A DNA stretch of 9,985 nucleotides from JAPYTU01 sp036166735 (GTDB lineage Bacteria; Bacteroidota; Bacteroidia; Cytophagales; MED-G16), in the NCBI GenBank assembly GCA_036166735.1, contig JAYZHG010000002.1, positions 1 through 9,985 on the forward strand. The letters run 5' to 3'. The notes below the pieces were generated by a model, which saw only the letters and a program-made list of their open reading frames with translations, was not told the DNA's origin and did not search any database. A program made the position numbers and the translations under genes. This document shows, one piece after another, positions 7,202 to 9,985 of the stretch (position 1 is the first letter of the stretch; every line of letters begins with the position of its first letter).

Positions 7202-7277
7202 TTTGAAATAAATTTATCCAAAATTAAATTTAATAATTAAATATTGATTAATTATATTACCCGTCAATTCTAATTAA
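7202..7277. promoter_or_regulatory. Divergent promoter region, ACAD operon / POT transporter
   Basis: A short 76-base A/T-rich spacer between divergent start codons. It holds a -7-like element for the leftward operon (7219-7226) and a small palindrome, ATTTAAT-A-ATTAAAT, at 7228-7242 immediately upstream of it. That palindrome sits where a repressor or activator could affect both directions, but AT-rich DNA makes such repeats common. No comparable -7 element was seen for the rightward gene. Confidence 0.35.
7219..7226 (-). promoter_or_regulatory. Candidate Bacteroidota -7 promoter element for the ACAD-kinase-MscS operon
   Basis: On the - strand these bases read TAATTTTG, an exact match to the Bacteroidota sigma-70 -7 consensus TAnnTTTG. 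The start codon at 7201 lies 17 bases downstream, which would leave a leader of roughly 10-12 bases. No TTG was found at the usual -33 spacing, so this is a half-supported promoter. Confidence 0.35.
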
Positions 7278-8606
7278 ATGAATAATCTAAATAGCGAGAA
7301 AAAATTATTTGGTCATCCATATGGATTGTATATTTTATTTTTTACAGAATTATGGGAAAGATTTTCATACTATGGAATGAGAGCACTACTAGTCCTATTT
7401 CTTATATCAGAAGTTAGTAGTGAAAACCCTGGTTATGGTTGGTCCAATGAAGATGCTCTTTTTCTTTACGGATGGTATACAATGTTAGTATATGTAGCAG
7501 GTATCCCAGGTGGAATCATCGCAGATAGGTTTTTAGGTCAGAAAAAAACTGTGATGATAGGAGGTGCTCTTTTAGTTCTTGGACACAGCATCTTAGCTAT
7601 TGATAACCTAACAGCATTTTACACTGGACTATTATTTATAATTCTAGGTGTTGGGGGACTAAAACCAAATATTTCAACTATGGTTGGTGGACTTTACCAT
7701 AAAAATGATAATAGAAGAGACATTGGTTTCAAAATATTTTATATGGGAATAAATATTGGGGCATTTTTATCAGCAATTATCATTGGAGGAATTGGTGAAG
7801 TATATGGATGGCACTATGGATTTGGTTTAGCGGGTATAGGAATGCTCTTTGGTCAGATGGTATTTATGTGGGGACAAAAATATCTTATTGGAGTTGGTGA
7901 TTTCATTGGAACAGTTGATAATCCTGACAAAGAATTAATAAATAAGCCACTTACAAATATTGAAAAAGATAGAATTAAAGTTCTTCTACTTTCTTTTTTA
8001 ATCGTAATTGTTTTTTGGGGAGCTTTTGAACAAGCAGGTGGACTTATGAATATATATGCATTTGAAAAAACAAATAGATTAATTGAAAGTATCAGTTTTG
8101 AAGTTCCTGCAACATGGTTCCAGTCTCTTAATGCAGGATTCATTGTTCTTTTTGCTGTTATAGTTGGTGCATTTTGGTCGTGGTGGAAATCATTGGGTAA
8201 AGAATCTTCACTACTATTTCAAATGGCAGTTGGTGTTATAATTATGGCATTTGGCTTTTTCTTCATGAGTGCAGCATCTCTAGAATTTAAAGAAAATGGA
8301 TCTAGTGCAATGTACTGGTTAGTTTTAGCATATCTTTTTCATACACTTGGAGAGCTATGTACATCTCCAACTGCGATGGCTCTAATTACTAAACTAGCAC
8401 CATTAAAATATGCATCTATTATGATGGGAACTTATTTTGCATGTACTGGGTTTGGAAATAAACTTGCTGCTTATTTAGGAGAGTGGGCACAAACTGCCGG
8501 TGAATTTGAGATTTTTACTGGAATAGCAATATTTTGTTCAGCATTCGGATTTTTGGTTATATTACTTTTAAAACCATTAAAAAGACTAACCCACGGAGCA
8601 GATTAA
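7278..8606 (+). CDS. Proton-dependent oligopeptide transporter, POT/PTR2 family
   Basis: A 442-residue inner-membrane symporter that imports di- and tripeptides with protons. The POT signature ExxERFxYY is complete at Glu24-Leu-Trp-Glu27-Arg28-Phe29 to Tyr32, followed by GMRALLVLF. Further hallmarks are GGLKPNIS (126-133, with conserved Lys129), the PTR2 signature FYMGINIGAF (154-163), FWGAFEQAGG (246-255), WFQSLN (280-285) and GELCTSPTA (358-366, with Glu359). I count about 12 hydrophobic segments, so it lacks the two extra helices found in many 14-helix bacterial POTs, and it is on the short side. The cytoplasmic loop around 205-232 is charged. It diverges from the ACAD operon over 76 bases. 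A role in peptide nutrition is likely; family members also carry other small molecules, so substrate identity is open. Confidence 0.93.
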   Translation: MNNLNSEKKLFGHPYGLYILFFTELWERFSYYGMRALLVLFLISEVSSENPGYGWSNEDALFLYGWYTMLVYVAGIPGGIIADRFLGQKKTVMIGGALLVLGHSILAIDNLTAFYTGLLFIILGVGGLKPNISTMVGGLYHKNDNRRDIGFKIFYMGINIGAFLSAIIIGGIGEVYGWHYGFGLAGIGMLFGQMVFMWGQKYLIGVGDFIGTVDNPDKELINKPLTNIEKDRIKVLLLSFLIVIVFWGAFEQAGGLMNIYAFEKTNRLIESISFEVPATWFQSLNAGFIVLFAVIVGAFWSWWKSLGKESSLLFQMAVGVIIMAFGFFFMSAASLEFKENGSSAMYWLVLAYLFHTLGELCTSPTAMALITKLAPLKYASIMMGTYFACTGFGNKLAAYLGEWAQTAGEFEIFTGIAIFCSAFGFLVILLLKPLKRLTHGAD

Positions 8607-8765
8607 TTTTCTTCCATTATTTTTATTTTATATCCTGAATAAATATAATCACTTTTTTATCCTCAATCAGATATTAATATTGTGAAAAAAATGACTTATT
8701 AACATCTAACATATTAACAGAATTTAATACTTTCTTTAATTAATTATTCACTATTTTCATTTAAT
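8607..8765 (+). promoter_or_regulatory. Intergenic region upstream of the sigma factor gene
   Basis: The longest gap in the window, 159 bases, probably holding the 3' end of the POT transcript and the promoter of the sigma factor gene. A T-rich stretch follows the POT stop but I see no stem-loop. TAATATTG at 8675-8682 is one mismatch from the Bacteroidota -7 element TAnnTTTG, without a clear -33 TTG. No small open frame with a plausible start was found. Confidence 0.3.
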
Positions 8766-9353
8766 ATGCAAATAAAAAATTTGGAAGAAAAAAATTTAAT
8801 AAAAGAATTAAAATCTAATAATGAATCAGCATTCAAATTATTAGTTGAAAATTATAAAAATCAAATTTTTAATACCATTATTCCAATAATCCAAAATGTA
8901 GAAGATGCTGATGATTTAACTCAGGAAGTTTTCATACAAATTTATAAGTCAATAAAAAAATTTAAAGAAAAATCATCATTATCTACTTGGATATATAAAA
9001 TTTCAATATCTAAAGCTTATGAATACATTAGATATAATAAAAGAATAAAAAGATTTTCAATTTTAATAAATATGTTTAGAGATGATAATACCATAATAGA
9101 GATTCCTGATTTTAAACACCCAGGAGTAGAATTAGAACAAAAAGAAAATTCTAAAATTCTTTTTGATGCTATTAATAAATTAAACAAAGAACAAAAAACA
9201 GCATATATATTGAAAAATGTTCAAGGATTATCATATAAAAAAATTGCCGATATTATGAATAAGTCTATTTCATCCATTGAATCTTTAATATATAGAGCAA
9301 AACAAAATTTAAAAACTATTATAAAAAAAAAATATAAAACAAGAAATTTGTAA
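8766..9353 (+). CDS. ECF-type RNA polymerase sigma factor (sigma-70 family)
   Basis: A 195-residue group 4 sigma factor with only regions 2 and 4. Region 2 spans roughly residues 22-92 and contains DADDLTQEVFIQIYKSI (47-63), the core-binding helix, then STWIYKISISKAYEYIR (73-89) for -10 recognition. Region 4 is about 130-185, with LNKEQKTAYILKNVQGLSYKKIADIM forming the helix-turn-helix core and SISSIESLIYRAKQNLK (167-183) the recognition helix. The linker (95-128) is typical. Such factors direct RNA polymerase to a small regulon, often for envelope functions. Its gene sits 21 bases upstream of a PorT-like outer-membrane protein, so the two are probably co-transcribed. No anti-sigma gene lies between. 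A run of ten A (9323-9332) near the 3' end encodes the Lys-rich tail. ATG start with A/T-rich leader. Confidence 0.92.
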   Translation: MQIKNLEEKNLIKELKSNNESAFKLLVENYKNQIFNTIIPIIQNVEDADDLTQEVFIQIYKSIKKFKEKSSLSTWIYKISISKAYEYIRYNKRIKRFSILINMFRDDNTIIEIPDFKHPGVELEQKENSKILFDAINKLNKEQKTAYILKNVQGLSYKKIADIMNKSISSIESLIYRAKQNLKTIIKKKYKTRNL

Positions 9354-9374
9354 TTTTATCATCTAATTATATAT

Positions 9375-9985
9375 ATGAAAAAGATATTATTAATCTTATT
9401 TATTCTATTTGGATACAATTCCTTTTCACAAACAATTGAATTAATTGTATCTGGTGGTTTTAATTCTTCTACCCAAACTCTAAGAACAGATGGGGCAACT
9501 CAAATTGGTGTAAGCTTTAATACAATAGGAAATTTACAATATCAAGTAGATGCTTACCCTGGGTATCATATAAAAGGACTGATTGGAATTTCAAAACAAC
9601 TATCTAATAAAACACAACTAAAATTAACTTCTGGTCTTGGTTATTCATCTCAGGGTGCAACGGTAGTTTCAGTAAACAAAACAAGAATCACAAATAATCT
9701 AAATTATATTCAAATACCAATTCTAATTAATTTTAGTTTTTATAAAATAAATTTTTTGTTTGGTCCTCAAATTAGTCTTTTAAATAATGTTAATACCAAA
9801 ATAAAACAACCTTCAATACTAAGTCAAAATGCCTTAGGCAATAATCCAGATTTTTCATATAAAGAAGAAGACTTTTCTGATAGAGACAATGGTTTTGTTT
9901 TTGGTTTAGAATATAAAATATACAATAAAATATCCGCTTCAGTTAAATACATAACAAGTCTAAAAAATATATCGCTCCTTGATAA
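9375..9985 (+). CDS. PorT-like outer-membrane beta-barrel protein (3' end outside window)
   Basis: An open frame from ATG 9375 to the window edge without a stop, 203 residues so far. It begins with a signal peptide, MKKILLILFILFGYNSFSQ, with likely cleavage after SFS, leaving Gln at the mature N-terminus as is common in Bacteroidota. The mature part shows alternating strands and turns of a small barrel: IELIVSGGFNS, LKLTSGLGYSSQGATV, LNYIQIPILINFSF, INFLFGPQISLL, GFVFGLEYKI and ISASVKYI. The pair GLGYSSQG and NYIQIPILINF matches the outer-membrane beta-barrel / PorT family (PF13568-like). PorT itself takes part in type IX secretion, but most such small barrels have no known role, so no specific function is claimed. 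It lies 21 bases after the ECF sigma gene, which suggests an operon or autoregulated target. Confidence 0.8.
   Translation, partial: MKKILLILFILFGYNSFSQTIELIVSGGFNSSTQTLRTDGATQIGVSFNTIGNLQYQVDAYPGYHIKGLIGISKQLSNKTQLKLTSGLGYSSQGATVVSVNKTRITNNLNYIQIPILINFSFYKINFLFGPQISLLNNVNTKIKQPSILSQNALGNNPDFSYKEEDFSDRDNGFVFGLEYKIYNKISASVKYITSLKNISLLD

Noticed and set aside
7853..8143. Open frame of about 96 residues on the - strand inside the POT transporter gene
   Set aside because: Fully antisense to a transporter with conserved motifs on the + strand; no domain and no promoter or leader support.
8607..8765. Small RNA, riboswitch or small protein gene in the longest gap
   Set aside because: No structured G/C-containing stem, no known riboswitch motif and no plausible open frame were visible; it is simple A/T-rich spacer.

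Overview
This is an AT-rich, tightly packed stretch of bacterial chromosome. It has no gene-free gap over 300 bases; the longest is 159 bases (8607-8765). The most likely source is a marine or otherwise free-living Bacteroidota, probably a flavobacterium. Four things point there: an ECF sigma factor followed by a PorT-like outer-membrane beta-barrel whose signal peptide ends in SFS|Q; start codons preceded by A/T-rich sequence without a Shine-Dalgarno motif; one good match to the Bacteroidota -7 element TAnnTTTG; and the low GC content (a hand count of one 60-base line gave about 28%). No rRNA, tRNA, CRISPR array, transposase or integrase was seen, and base composition looks even throughout.

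Left part (1-3983), redox genes. The window opens inside the end of one phytoene-dehydrogenase-like FAD oxidoreductase, which overlaps by 7 bases a second, complete member of the same superfamily. Facing them is a Rieske non-haem iron oxygenase alpha subunit that has a Glu in place of the bridging Asp, as in carnitine monooxygenase. Divergent from that is an Fe(II)/2-oxoglutarate oxygenase of the phytanoyl-CoA dioxygenase family. The substrates cannot be read from sequence, but four oxidative enzymes side by side look like part of a catabolic or tailoring region.

Middle part (4002-7201), a leftward operon. In transcription order it holds an ACAD10/11-type acyl-CoA dehydrogenase, an ACAD10/11-type phosphotransferase (kinase), and a MscS-like mechanosensitive channel, with gaps of 6 and roughly 14-38 bases. 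The dehydrogenase and kinase are the two halves of the animal fusion protein ACAD11, and resemble the LvaC/LvaA pair of bacterial levulinate catabolism. A 4-hydroxyacyl-CoA kinase/dephosphorylating dehydrogenase route is the best functional guess.

Right part (7278-9985). A POT-family proton-coupled peptide transporter diverges from the operon. It is followed by an ECF sigma factor and the start of a PorT-like outer-membrane protein cut by the window edge, with no anti-sigma gene between them.

The region reads as degradation of an oxygenated or quaternary-ammonium organic substrate (oxygenases, FAD oxidoreductases, acyl-CoA steps) next to uptake and envelope functions. That link between the blocks is inference. 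The best candidates for unexplored biology are the split kinase/ACAD operon and the oxygenase cluster.
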